Of a stretch of DNA of 14,212 bases, positions 1 to 5,870 are shown piece after piece. Source of the DNA: an uncultured Oscillospiraceae bacterium (GTDB lineage Bacteria; Bacillota; Clostridia; Oscillospirales; Oscillospiraceae). Below the pieces are notes generated by a model, which made no database searches, was not told where the DNA came from, and saw nothing but the letters and a program-made list of their open reading frames with translations. Both the position numbers and the translations under genes were made by a program. The stretch is from contig CAJUEG010000066.1 in NCBI GenBank assembly GCA_910584835.1, positions 1 through 14,212 on the forward strand. The letters are read 5' to 3'. The first letter of the stretch is position 1, and each line of letters opens with the position of its first letter.

Positions 1-394
1 TGAACTGAGGCGCGCGGCGGGCGGCCTTGAGGCCGTACTTCTTGCGCTCCTTCATGCGAGGGTCGCGGGTGAGGAAGCCGGCGGCCTTCAGGGCGGGGCG
101 GAACTCGGGGTCCATCTCCAGCAGGGCGCGGGAGATGCCGTGGCGCAGGGCGCCGGCCTGGCCGGACACGCCGCCGCCGGTGACGGTGGCGGTGATATCC
201 ACCTTGCCGACAACGCCGGTGGTGTTCAGGGGCTGGCGGACCACCATCTTCAGGGTCTCCAGGCCGAAATACTCGTCGATGTCCCGGCCGTTGATGGTGA
301 TGGCGCCGGTGCCGCCGGGGAACAGATGGACCCGGGCCACGGAGGACTTCCGGCGGCCGGTGCCGTAATGATAAGGCTTCTTGCTCTTGTACAT
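1..394 (-). CDS. rpsI: 30S ribosomal protein S9 (uS9), 3' end cut by window edge
   Basis: S9 is a small-subunit ribosomal protein whose basic C-terminal tail reaches toward the P-site tRNA. The minus-strand translation starts MYKSKKPYHYGTGRRKSSVA and shows the family blocks RVHLFPGGTG, TINGRD, GGGVSGQAGALRHGISRAL and, near the end, RKKYGLKAARRAPQF. 131 codons are visible; the next would open the usual Ser-Lys-Arg tail, so only about three residues and the stop are missing. The ATG at 394-392 follows an AAGGAGG at 410-404 with good spacing. It lies 14 nt downstream of the rplM stop, the standard rplM-rpsI operon order, and is probably co-transcribed from the promoter at 915-943. Confidence 0.97.
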   Translation of the reverse strand, partial: MYKSKKPYHYGTGRRKSSVARVHLFPGGTGAITINGRDIDEYFGLETLKMVVRQPLNTTGVVGKVDITATVTGGGVSGQAGALRHGISRALLEMDPEFRPALKAAGFLTRDPRMKERKKYGLKAARRAPQF

Positions 395-408
395 GATCCG
401 TTACCTCC

Positions 409-840
409 TTATTCCACGGTCCAGGTCTCGGGCTTCTGGGCGGCGTGGGGGTGGCTGTCGCCGCGGTAGATCTTCAGACGGGTGAGGGAGTCCTTGGTGA
501 CGATGTTGCGGGGCATCATGCCGCGCACCGCCAGCCGGACCGCCAGCTCGGGCCGCTGCTGCATCAGCAGGCGGTACTTGGTCTCCTTGAGGCCGCCCAC
601 CCAGCCGGAGTGGGTGCGGTAGTACTTCTGCTCCAGCTTCTTGCCGGTGAGCACCGCCTTCTCGGCGTTGATGACGATGACGAAATCGCCGCAGTCGGCG
701 TGGGGGGTGTACTCGGGCTTGTGCTTGCCGCGCAGAATGGTGGCGGCGGCCACGGCGGTCTTGCCCAGAGGCTTGCCGGCAGCGTCCAGCACGTACCATT
801 TGCGCTGAATGTTGGCCTTGTTTGCCATAAAGGTGGACAT
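409..840 (-). CDS. rplM: 50S ribosomal protein L13 (uL13)
   Basis: L13 is an early-assembly large-subunit protein. The product is 143 aa, the normal family length, reading MSTFMANKANIQRKWYVLDA at the N-terminus. It contains the L13 signatures GKTAVAAATILRGKHKPEYTPH, GDFVIVINAEK, YYRTHSGWVGGLKE and RLAVRGMMPRN. An in-frame ATG also exists at 855, but the GGAGG at 852-848 sits 7-8 nt before the ATG at 840-838, so that site decides the start and the five-residue extension is rejected. The gene is followed directly by rpsI and is probably driven by the promoter at 915-943 through a leader of about 68 nt. Confidence 0.97.
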   Translation of the reverse strand: MSTFMANKANIQRKWYVLDAAGKPLGKTAVAAATILRGKHKPEYTPHADCGDFVIVINAEKAVLTGKKLEQKYYRTHSGWVGGLKETKYRLLMQQRPELAVRLAVRGMMPRNIVTKDSLTRLKIYRGDSHPHAAQKPETWTVE

Positions 841-885
841 TCTGGTTTCCTCCATTTATCTCAAATTTGTACGAAGCAAGGGAAT

Positions 886-907
886 GCTCCCCTTTACAGC
901 GGGGAGC
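886..907 (-). ncRNA. 5' leader hairpin of rplM mRNA, possible L13 autoregulatory leader
   Basis: In the minus-strand transcript a 7-bp stem (GCTCCCC/GGGGAGC) closes an 8-nt loop. The predicted transcription start, about 7 nt after the -10 box, is near base 908, so the hairpin forms the very 5' end of the mRNA. Firmicute rplM operons are known to carry a short L13-binding leader (Rfam L13_leader). The position fits, but I could not match the consensus by eye, so identity is inferred. It could simply be a stabilising 5' hairpin. Confidence 0.45.
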
Positions 908-914
908 ATGGTGT

Positions 915-943
915 ATTATAATGCGGAAAAGCGGACGTGTCAA
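915..943 (-). promoter_or_regulatory. Consensus sigma-A promoter of rplM-rpsI
   Basis: On the minus strand TTGACA (943-938) and TATAAT (920-915) are separated by exactly 17 nt. Both hexamers match the vegetative consensus perfectly, as expected for a highly expressed ribosomal protein operon. A/T-rich sequence upstream, beyond about base 955, could act as an UP element. Confidence 0.92.
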
Positions 944-959
944 CCAAAACCCGGCATTT

Positions 960-978
960 TTTCAAAATATTTTTGAAA
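960..978. repeat. AT-rich palindrome between divergent rplM and ttcA promoters
   Basis: An 8-bp perfect inverted repeat with a 3-bp centre (TTTCAAAA-TAT-TTTTGAAA) lies upstream of the rplM -35 box and in the promoter region of the plus-strand thiolase gene. It has the shape of a dimeric repressor or activator operator, but no regulator is identified. The right arm also contains TTGAAA (973-978), a possible -35 box for the plus-strand gene, though no good -10 follows at 16-18 nt. A TGTAATACT stretch at 1014-1022 may be an extended -10 instead. Simple AT-rich chance symmetry remains possible. Confidence 0.4.
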
Positions 979-1060
979 TGCTCACTTTATCTCTGTTTTT
1001 CTTTTTTATTCTCTGTAATACTCATTTTGATTTTTCTCTTTTCAAGGAGGAGACAGGACT

Positions 1061-1831
1061 ATGCGCCTGATTTTATCCCACATGCGCCGGTGCGTGGAGG
1101 ACTACGCCATGATCCAGCCCGGCGACAAAATCGCCGTCGGGGTGTCCGGGGGGAAGGACTCGCTGGTGCTGCTGTACGCCATGGCCAAGCTGCGGGAGTT
1201 CTACCCCGCCCCCTTTGAGCTCCACGCCGTCACCGTCCACCCCGGCCCCGGGGAGATGGACTTCTCCCCCGTGGCGGCGCTGTGTGCGGAGCTGGGCGTT
1301 GCGTACCACCTGGTCCAGACGGAAATCTTCCACATTATCTTCGACTGCCGGAAGGAGAAGAACCCCTGCTCCATGTGCGCCAAGATGCGCCGGGGGGCGA
1401 TGCACAACGCCCTGAAGGAGCTGGGTATCTCCAAGGTGGCTTTAGGCCACCACTTCGACGACGCGGTGGAGACCTTCTTCCTCTCCCTGTTCTATGAGGG
1501 GCGGCTGTCCTGCTTCCAGCCGGTGACCTACCTGGACCGCACCGGCATCACCCAGATCCGCCCCCTGCTCTACTGCGGGGAGGGCACGCTGCGCAACGCC
1601 GCGGCCCGGTATAACCTGCCCGTGGTCCACAACCCCTGCCCCGCCGACGGCAACACCCGGCGCCAGGAGGTGAAGGAGCTGGTGGCCCGCCTGTCCAAGG
1701 ACTACCCCAAGCTGAAGGACTACGTGTTCGGGGCCATGCAGCGCCTGCCCCTGCCTGAGTGGGGCCCGGTGGAGAACAGCCGCGGCATCAAGCGGTACGG
1801 GGCGGACTACGCGCCCGGCCAGGAGGGATGA
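1061..1831 (+). CDS. ttcA: PP-loop ATPase, TtcA-like tRNA 2-thiocytidine synthetase
   Basis: TtcA activates C32 of certain tRNAs with ATP and inserts sulfur, using an iron-sulfur cluster. The 256-aa product has the PP-loop SGGKDS at residues 29-34, the conserved GHHFDDAVET block at 129-138, and TtcA-type cysteines C103 and C106 (CSMC) plus C193 in HNPCPADG, the expected three cluster ligands. It lacks the C-terminal extension of TilS lysidine synthetases. The start is set by AAGGAGG at 1044-1050, 10 nt before the ATG. It is transcribed divergently from rplM and alone, ending at a hairpin. The PP-loop class is certain; the TtcA assignment rests on the cysteine pattern. Other tRNA thiolases of the same fold are the alternative. 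Confidence 0.78.
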   Translation: MRLILSHMRRCVEDYAMIQPGDKIAVGVSGGKDSLVLLYAMAKLREFYPAPFELHAVTVHPGPGEMDFSPVAALCAELGVAYHLVQTEIFHIIFDCRKEKNPCSMCAKMRRGAMHNALKELGISKVALGHHFDDAVETFFLSLFYEGRLSCFQPVTYLDRTGITQIRPLLYCGEGTLRNAAARYNLPVVHNPCPADGNTRRQEVKELVARLSKDYPKLKDYVFGAMQRLPLPEWGPVENSRGIKRYGADYAPGQEG

Positions 1832-1838
1832 GACAAGC

Positions 1839-1865
1839 GGCCCCCGGCGCTTTGCGCCGGGGGCC
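1839..1865 (+). terminator. Hairpin terminator after ttcA
   Basis: A perfect 12-bp GC-rich stem (GGCCCCCGGCGC with its complement) closes on a TTT loop 7 nt after the ttcA stop and is followed by TTCCTT. The U-tract is short, but the stem is very strong. It lies between convergent genes and may also limit transcription arriving from the minus-strand XRE gene. Confidence 0.75.
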
Positions 1866-1875
1866 TTCCTTGCGG

Positions 1876-2403
1876 TCAGGGGGCTTTGCGTTTTTTCAGG
1901 AAGCCTTTTCCGTTCATAGCCAGCAGCCCTCCCGCCGCCAGGACGGCCCCGGCGGCGATGACGGCGATGGTGACGCCGAAAATCACCGGCATGGGTCCCT
2001 CCCCGGCGTACTCCATCGCGTTGGCATACCAGCTGTGGTGTAATTCCGCGTTTACAAACTGGATCACAATCAGGGAGAACAGCTCCAGGATCAGCAGCAC
2101 CACCCCGGCCAGCGCCGTGACCCACCCGGCGGTGAAGCACCGTTTGGCGGCGTTCACCCTGACGCAGCCCTCCAGGTTCGCCCCCTGGCCCTCCCGCCCC
2201 GGCGGGACGTCCCGGCCCAGCAGCTCGTCGGCAGACACCCCCAGCACCCCGCACAGCGACGCCAGCTTGTCGATGTCCGGCGCGGCCTGGTCCGTCTCCC
2301 ACTTGGACACGGCCTGGCGGGACATCCCCACCAGCTCGGCCAGCTGCTCCTGGGACAGCCCCGCCGCCTTCCTCACCTGCTGAAGCCTTTTTCCAAAGGT
2401 CAT
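1876..2403 (-). CDS. XRE-family transcriptional regulator with two C-terminal membrane helices
   Basis: The 175-aa product opens with a Cro/C1-type helix-turn-helix domain, residues about 1-64, with the recognition region LSQEQLAELVGMSRQAVSKWE at 17-37. A short linker leads to two hydrophobic segments, about 91-116 and 139-163, and a basic tail GFLKKRKAP. The DNA-binding domain would therefore be tethered to the inner face of the membrane. The start is supported by AAAGGAGG 10 nt upstream of the ATG. Such HTH-plus-transmembrane proteins are common in Clostridia, and their signals are mostly unknown. No cognate partner lies beside it. The upstream palindrome GCCACC-GGC-GGTGGC is a candidate autoregulatory site. 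Confidence 0.88.
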   Translation of the reverse strand: MTFGKRLQQVRKAAGLSQEQLAELVGMSRQAVSKWETDQAAPDIDKLASLCGVLGVSADELLGRDVPPGREGQGANLEGCVRVNAAKRCFTAGWVTALAGVVLLILELFSLIVIQFVNAELHHSWYANAMEYAGEGPMPVIFGVTIAVIAAGAVLAAGGLLAMNGKGFLKKRKAP

Positions 2404-2516
2404 AAAACCGGCCTCCTTTCAACGCCCATGGTACCGCAAAAGGCGGTGGCAGTCTACCCTCTTTCCCTGGAAAAGCCGCCACCGGCGGTGGCAGCCACTC
2501 CGAAACGGTCAAAAAG
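2404..2516. other. XRE upstream region with palindrome and repeated half-site
   Basis: The 11-bp sequence GGCGGTGGCAG occurs at 2442-2452 and again at 2484-2494. The second copy is part of a palindrome, GCCACC (2478-2483) and GGTGGC (2487-2492) around GGC. This upstream placement, 40-90 nt from the XRE start, is typical for an autoregulatory operator, but the binding protein is inferred. A weak -10-like TAGACT lies at 2456-2451 on the minus strand without a good -35. Confidence 0.3.
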
Positions 2517-2552
2517 CAGGCGGCGCAGGGCCTTTTGTCCCCGCGCCGCCTG
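2511..2552 (-). terminator. Rho-independent terminator downstream of the RNHCP gene
   Basis: On the minus strand a perfect 10-bp stem, CAGGCGGCGC (2552-2543) with GCGCCGCCTG (2526-2517), closes a 16-nt loop and is followed at once by GCTTTTT (2516-2511). This is the classic intrinsic terminator layout, about 75 nt after the RNHCP stop. A smaller hairpin, TCCCCG/CGGGGA at 2575-2591, lies between the stop and this terminator. Confidence 0.8.
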
Positions 2553-2626
2553 TTTCTCCACCATAGCCGGGACTTCCCCGAAAACCGGGGAGAGGCATCC
2601 GCCCCCACCGGCGGCCCGTGCCCTGA

Positions 2627-3028
2627 TCAGTCCCCCGCCAGCTCCTCCATCCGCTCAATGGGGAAGGGCGGGAAGGCCACCGGCTTCATGGCGATGGACA
2701 TCAGCTTTCTGGGGCTGTCGTCCGCCGCCACCCGGTTGGAGGACAGCGCCCCGCACCGGCGGCAGCGGTGGATCACCGCCCACTCGCCGTTTTTGCGCAC
2801 CCACACCGCGATAGGCTCCATGACGCCGCCGCAGTCCGCCTCCCGGTCTCCGGGTTCGATGTCCACATGGAGGCTGGACAGGCAGTTGGGGCAGTGGTTG
2901 CGGTGCTCGCTCCCGGCGCCCGCCGGGGTTACCAGCCAGCCGCACACCCTGCAGGTGAAGCCGTCGCCGCAGGGGTGGGTTTTGTAATAGCCTTTTTCGT
3001 ACTTCTTTCGCTTATTTTCTCGATTCAA
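2627..3028 (-). CDS. RNHCP domain zinc-ribbon protein, TTG start
   Basis: This 133-aa protein carries the RNHCP motif (residues 43-47) that names its family. Cysteine pairs CRVC (26-29), CPNC (46-49) and CRRC (89-92) should bind zinc. The family's function is unknown; a nucleic-acid or ribosome association is only a guess from the zinc ribbon. The start is TTG at 3028-3026, chosen because AGGAGGA (3042-3036) lies 7 nt upstream. The open frame continues to another TTG at 3091, but that one sits almost on top of its only SD-like sequence and inside a hairpin, so it is rejected. The N-terminus is strongly basic (NRENKRKKYEKGYYK). It is followed by an intrinsic terminator and preceded by a mini-ORF and hairpin. 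Confidence 0.87.
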   Translation of the reverse strand: MNRENKRKKYEKGYYKTHPCGDGFTCRVCGWLVTPAGAGSEHRNHCPNCLSSLHVDIEPGDREADCGGVMEPIAVWVRKNGEWAVIHRCRRCGALSSNRVAADDSPRKLMSIAMKPVAFPPFPIERMEELAGD

Positions 3029-3060
3029 GGGATAATCCTCCTGAAAGATGTAATTCTTTT

Positions 3061-3098
3061 GGGAGGTTTGGGTGAGTGAATTGTGACGCAAACCTCCC
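3061..3098 (-). repeat. 10-bp stem-loop in the 5' region of the RNHCP gene
   Basis: GGGAGGTTTG (3061-3070) and CAAACCTCCC (3089-3098) form a perfect 10-bp inverted repeat around an 18-nt loop. In the minus-strand transcript it begins 2 nt after the stop of a 12-codon reading frame and ends 18 nt before the RNHCP ribosome binding site. No U-tract follows on either strand, so it does not look like a simple terminator. A translational attenuator or mRNA-stability element is possible. Confidence 0.55.
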
Positions 3099-3100
3099 GG

Positions 3101-3139
3101 TCAGGCCGCATCCACCGAATCTGCATACTTGTTAAACAT
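3101..3139 (-). CDS. Candidate 12-aa leader peptide upstream of the RNHCP gene
   Basis: A minus-strand ATG at 3139-3137 opens the reading frame MFNKYADSVDAA and ends in TGA at 3103-3101. AGGAGGA (3155-3149) lies 9 nt before the ATG, as good a ribosome binding site as those of the real genes here. The frame is too short to judge by composition and matches no leader peptide I recognise. The evidence is the SD spacing and its position just before a perfect hairpin. It may instead be a small peptide gene or a chance frame. Confidence 0.35.
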   Translation of the reverse strand: MFNKYADSVDAA

Positions 3140-3181
3140 ATCAAAAAATCCTCCTGATGTCTTTATTTTCCACGCGTCAGG

Positions 3182-3211
3182 AAGCGCCGGCCCAACACGC
3201 CCGCGGCGCTT
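3182..3211 (-). terminator. Possible terminator downstream of the DUF815 gene
   Basis: AAGCGCCG (3182-3189) and CGGCGCTT (3204-3211) form a perfect 8-bp stem with a 14-nt loop, 36-65 nt past the stop of the minus-strand ATPase gene. The sequence after it (CCTGACGCG) has no U-run, so intrinsic termination would be weak. It may separate the ATPase from the mini-ORF and RNHCP gene. Confidence 0.4.
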
Positions 3212-3246
3212 TGCAAACCGCTCTTGCCGGCTGAACCAGCCCTTCC

Positions 3247-4440
3247 TCACAGCGACAGGATGAATTGCAACGCCGTCCGGGGGGTCTGAGCCCCGTGGAA
3301 CCGCTCCCAGGCCACCGCCTGGGCGTGGAGCTCCCCGGAGGGCAGGTCCACCCCCCGCCGGGCGGCCAGCATGTCCACCAGGGCCAGGAACTCCGTCTTG
3401 TTCAGCCCCTGGAACAGCACCCGCACCCCAAAACGGTCGGCCAGCGAGGTCTTTTCCCGGATGGTCTCGGAGCGGTCCATCTCGTCCCCCGCCCGCTCGG
3501 AGATGGTCTGGCGCACCAGATGGCGGCGGTTGGAGGTGGCGTATACCGCCACGTTCTGAGGCCGGCGCTCCACGCCCCCCTCCAGGATGGTCTTCAGCAC
3601 GGAGTATGTAGGGTCGTCCCGGTCGAAGGTGAGGTCGTCGATGAATACGATGAACTTCTGCCTTTTCCCGTCCAGCCCGCGGATGAGGGCGGGCAGCCCC
3701 CCCAGGTCCGCCTTGTCCGCCTCGATGAGCCGCAGCTCCTCCATCCCAGGCAGGGTGAGCAGGTGCTTTACCGTGGCCGACTTGCCCGTGCCGCTCTCGC
3801 CATAGAGGAGGACGTTGTTGACATACTTGCCCTCCACCAGCGCCCGGGTGTTGCGCTCCACCTCGGCCCGCTGCTCCTCATAGCCCAGCAGCTCGTCCGA
3901 GGACGGGCAGTCCGGCCGCTCCACCGGGATGAGCGACCCGTTCTCCCACACGAAGGCCCGGCAGCGGGCGAAACGGCCCGCGCCCCCCTCCCGGTAGGCG
4001 GCGGTGAGCTCGTCGAAGGAGAAGGGCACCCCCCGCTGCCACCGGGGCAGGGAGGTGAGCACCCCCTGGTAATCGCTGTCCAGCAGCTTGCCCAGGTGGG
4101 CCAGCCACCGGTCGCAGTCCACGCTGGCCAGCAGCTCAAAGGCGGATATGTCCAGCCGCGCCGCCTGCTCCAGGGCAGGGTCCCGGTCCCCCCGCTGGGC
4201 CAGCATGGGATAGGGCCCCTCCGACCACCGCAGCGCCTGGCCCAGCCACTGGCCCAGCCCCGGCTGGCCCTCCACCCGCAGCTGGTAGAACAGGTCGGTG
4301 TAAGCCTCCAACCCGCCCAGGCCGTCCCCGTGGGCGGCCCCGGCCAGCAGGCGCAGGGCGCACTCCATCACCGGCTGGCTCAGGATATCCTTATAGGCCG
4401 TCACTCCCCGCAGGGCGGCCAGCATGGTCTTTACATTCAT
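3247..4440 (-). CDS. DUF815 family AAA+ ATPase
   Basis: The 397-aa protein has an N-terminal helical region of about 190 residues and then a P-loop ATPase core. Walker A is GESGTGKS (214-221), Walker B is FIVFIDDL (263-270), and the block YATSNRRHL near 300-308 is typical of the DUF815 (PF05673) family. Its cellular role is not established; it is annotated only as ATP-binding. ATP hydrolysis is inferred from intact motifs. A GTG at 4449 would add three residues, but GAGGTG at 4452-4447 lies 6 nt before the ATG at 4440, and that GTG is part of it, so the ATG is preferred. It has its own promoter at 4462-4490 and is divergent from the Nudix gene. Confidence 0.9.
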   Translation of the reverse strand: MNVKTMLAALRGVTAYKDILSQPVMECALRLLAGAAHGDGLGGLEAYTDLFYQLRVEGQPGLGQWLGQALRWSEGPYPMLAQRGDRDPALEQAARLDISAFELLASVDCDRWLAHLGKLLDSDYQGVLTSLPRWQRGVPFSFDELTAAYREGGAGRFARCRAFVWENGSLIPVERPDCPSSDELLGYEEQRAEVERNTRALVEGKYVNNVLLYGESGTGKSATVKHLLTLPGMEELRLIEADKADLGGLPALIRGLDGKRQKFIVFIDDLTFDRDDPTYSVLKTILEGGVERRPQNVAVYATSNRRHLVRQTISERAGDEMDRSETIREKTSLADRFGVRVLFQGLNKTEFLALVDMLAARRGVDLPSGELHAQAVAWERFHGAQTPRTALQFILSL

Positions 4441-4461
4441 GGAATTCACCTCAATGGGGAT

Positions 4462-4490
4462 ATTATAAAGTATCGCCGCTCAAATGGCAA
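4462..4490 (-). promoter_or_regulatory. Sigma-A promoter of the DUF815 gene
   Basis: On the minus strand TTGCCA (4490-4485) and TATAAT (4467-4462) are 17 nt apart, matching 5/6 and 6/6 of consensus. The predicted transcription start near 4455 leaves a leader of only about 15 nt, just enough for the ribosome binding site. Confidence 0.8.
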
Positions 4491-4524
4491 TCCCCCATTT
4501 TTCCGGGAAAATCTGACTTTGGAC

Positions 4525-4553
4525 TTCCTATTTTCCCGCCGTTGTGATAGAAT
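4525..4553 (+). promoter_or_regulatory. Extended -10 promoter of the Nudix-wal gene run
   Basis: TAGAAT (4548-4553) is preceded by TGA, giving an extended -10. The -35 region at 17 nt spacing (TTCCTA, 4525-4530) is poor, which extended -10 promoters tolerate. It lies about 37 nt before the chosen Nudix start and back to back with the DUF815 promoter. It may serve the whole downstream run. Confidence 0.5.
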
Positions 4554-4589
4554 ATCCGGGATATGAAAAAGTGCCGGGAGGTATTCCGC

Positions 4590-5138
4590 ATGGAACTCAA
4601 CGAGAAAACCCTGTCCAGCAGGCAGGTCTTTGACGGGCGGCTGCTGAAGGTCTATCTGGATCAGGTGGGGCTGGCAAACGGCGACACCGCCGTCCGGGAA
4701 TTCGTCCACCACCCCGGCGGGGCGGCGGTGGTGGCGCTGGACGGCGACGGAAACGTCTACCTGGAGCGCCAGTTCCGCTACCCCTACCACAAGGTGGTCA
4801 CCGAGATCCCCGCGGGCAAGCTGGAGCCGGGGGAGGACCCCGGCCACGCCATCCGCCGGGAGCTGAAGGAGGAGATCGGCGCCGAGGCGGGCCGGTGGGA
4901 CGCCCTGGGACACATCATGCCCACCGTGGGATACACCGACGAGATGCTCTACCTGTTCCTGGCCCGGGAGCTCACCTTTGGGGAGCGGCATCTGGACCGG
5001 GACGAGTTTTTGGAGCCCTTCAAGCTGCCCTTCGCCGAGGCGCTCTCCCAGGCGGCGGACGGGCGGATCAACGACGCCAAGACCCTGGCCGCCCTGTTCC
5101 GGGCGGACCGGCTGATGAAGGCGGAGGCCGGGGAGTAA
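4590..5138 (+). CDS. nudF: Nudix hydrolase, probable ADP-ribose pyrophosphatase
   Basis: This enzyme class cleaves ADP-ribose to AMP and ribose 5-phosphate using divalent metal. The 182-aa protein contains a complete Nudix box at residues 76-98 (G-x5-E-x7-REL-x-EE-x-G: GKLEPGE then RELKEEIG). The upstream block YLERQFRYPYHKVVTEIPAGK and the downstream GYTDEMLYLFLA are typical of bacterial ADPR pyrophosphatases. An in-frame ATG at 4563 would add nine residues, but GGGAGGT (4576-4582) lies 7 nt before the ATG at 4590, so the shorter form is chosen. walR begins 30 nt downstream. A functional link to the wal genes is not evident. Confidence 0.9.
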   Translation: MELNEKTLSSRQVFDGRLLKVYLDQVGLANGDTAVREFVHHPGGAAVVALDGDGNVYLERQFRYPYHKVVTEIPAGKLEPGEDPGHAIRRELKEEIGAEAGRWDALGHIMPTVGYTDEMLYLFLARELTFGERHLDRDEFLEPFKLPFAEALSQAADGRINDAKTLAALFRADRLMKAEAGE

Positions 5139-5168
5139 CCCCCCGCCGGAAAAAACAGGAGGAACGCT

Positions 5169-5870
5169 ATGGGTAAAAAAATCCTGGTGGTGGAGGACGA
5201 GCGCAACATCGTGGACATCCTCACCTTCAACCTCCAGCGGGAGGGGTACGACACCCTGGAGGCCCTGGACGGGGCCGCCGGGCTGCGCCTGGCCCTGGAC
5301 CAGGACCCGGACCTGATCCTGCTGGACCTGATGCTGCCCAAAATGGACGGCTTTCAGGTATGCCGCACCCTGCGGGAGCAGGGCCGGGCCACCCCCATCA
5401 TCATGCTCACCGCCCGGGAGGAGGAGACGGACAAGGTGCTGGGGCTGGAGCTGGGCGCGGACGACTATATCACCAAGCCCTTCTCCATGCGGGAGCTGCT
5501 GGCCCGGGTGAAGAGCAATATCCGCCGCACGGAGATGCTCTCCCAAGCCGCCCCGCAGGCCAGTCACAACCGCCTGGAGCTGGGACGGGTCCAGGTGGAT
5601 TTGGACGCCATGCTGGTGTACAAGGACGCGGAGGCGCTGGATTTGACCCAGCGGGAGTATGAGCTGGTGAAGACCCTGGCCTCCGCCCGGGGGCAGGCGG
5701 TGAGCCGGGAGTCGCTGATGGAGCAGGTCTGGAACTACGACGGCTACGTGGGCGACGTGCGGGCGGTGGACGTGGCCATCCGCCGTCTGCGGGAAAAGCT
5801 GGAGGACGACCCCGCCGACCCCAAATTCATCGTCACCCGCCGGGGGCTGGGCTACGCCTTCGGCGTGTAA
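5169..5870 (+). CDS. walR: Response regulator WalR (OmpR/PhoB family)
   Basis: WalR (YycF) is the DNA-binding regulator that controls autolysins and cell-wall turnover in Firmicutes. The 233-aa product has an intact receiver domain (acidic E9/D10, phospho-acceptor D53, T81, K103 in ITKPF) and a C-terminal winged-helix domain ending VRAVDVAIRRLREKLEDDP...VTRRGLGYAF, which closely resembles WalR/PhoP. The start follows AGGAGG with 6-nt spacing. The assignment is reinforced by walK, walH and walI downstream. PhoP is the alternative, but WalH/WalI partners argue against it. It is odd that walK does not follow directly: 317 nt intervene. Confidence 0.88.
   Translation: MGKKILVVEDERNIVDILTFNLQREGYDTLEALDGAAGLRLALDQDPDLILLDLMLPKMDGFQVCRTLREQGRATPIIMLTAREEETDKVLGLELGADDYITKPFSMRELLARVKSNIRRTEMLSQAAPQASHNRLELGRVQVDLDAMLVYKDAEALDLTQREYELVKTLASARGQAVSRESLMEQVWNYDGYVGDVRAVDVAIRRLREKLEDDPADPKFIVTRRGLGYAFGV

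Noticed and set aside
3056..3246. CRISPR repeat or small mobile element in the RNHCP upstream region
   Set aside because: The repeats are single inverted pairs, not regularly spaced direct repeats, and no associated genes occur in the window.
3265..4566. 433-codon plus-strand open frame opposite the DUF815 gene
   Set aside because: The minus-strand ATPase has Walker motifs, a ribosome binding site and a promoter; the plus frame has none of these.
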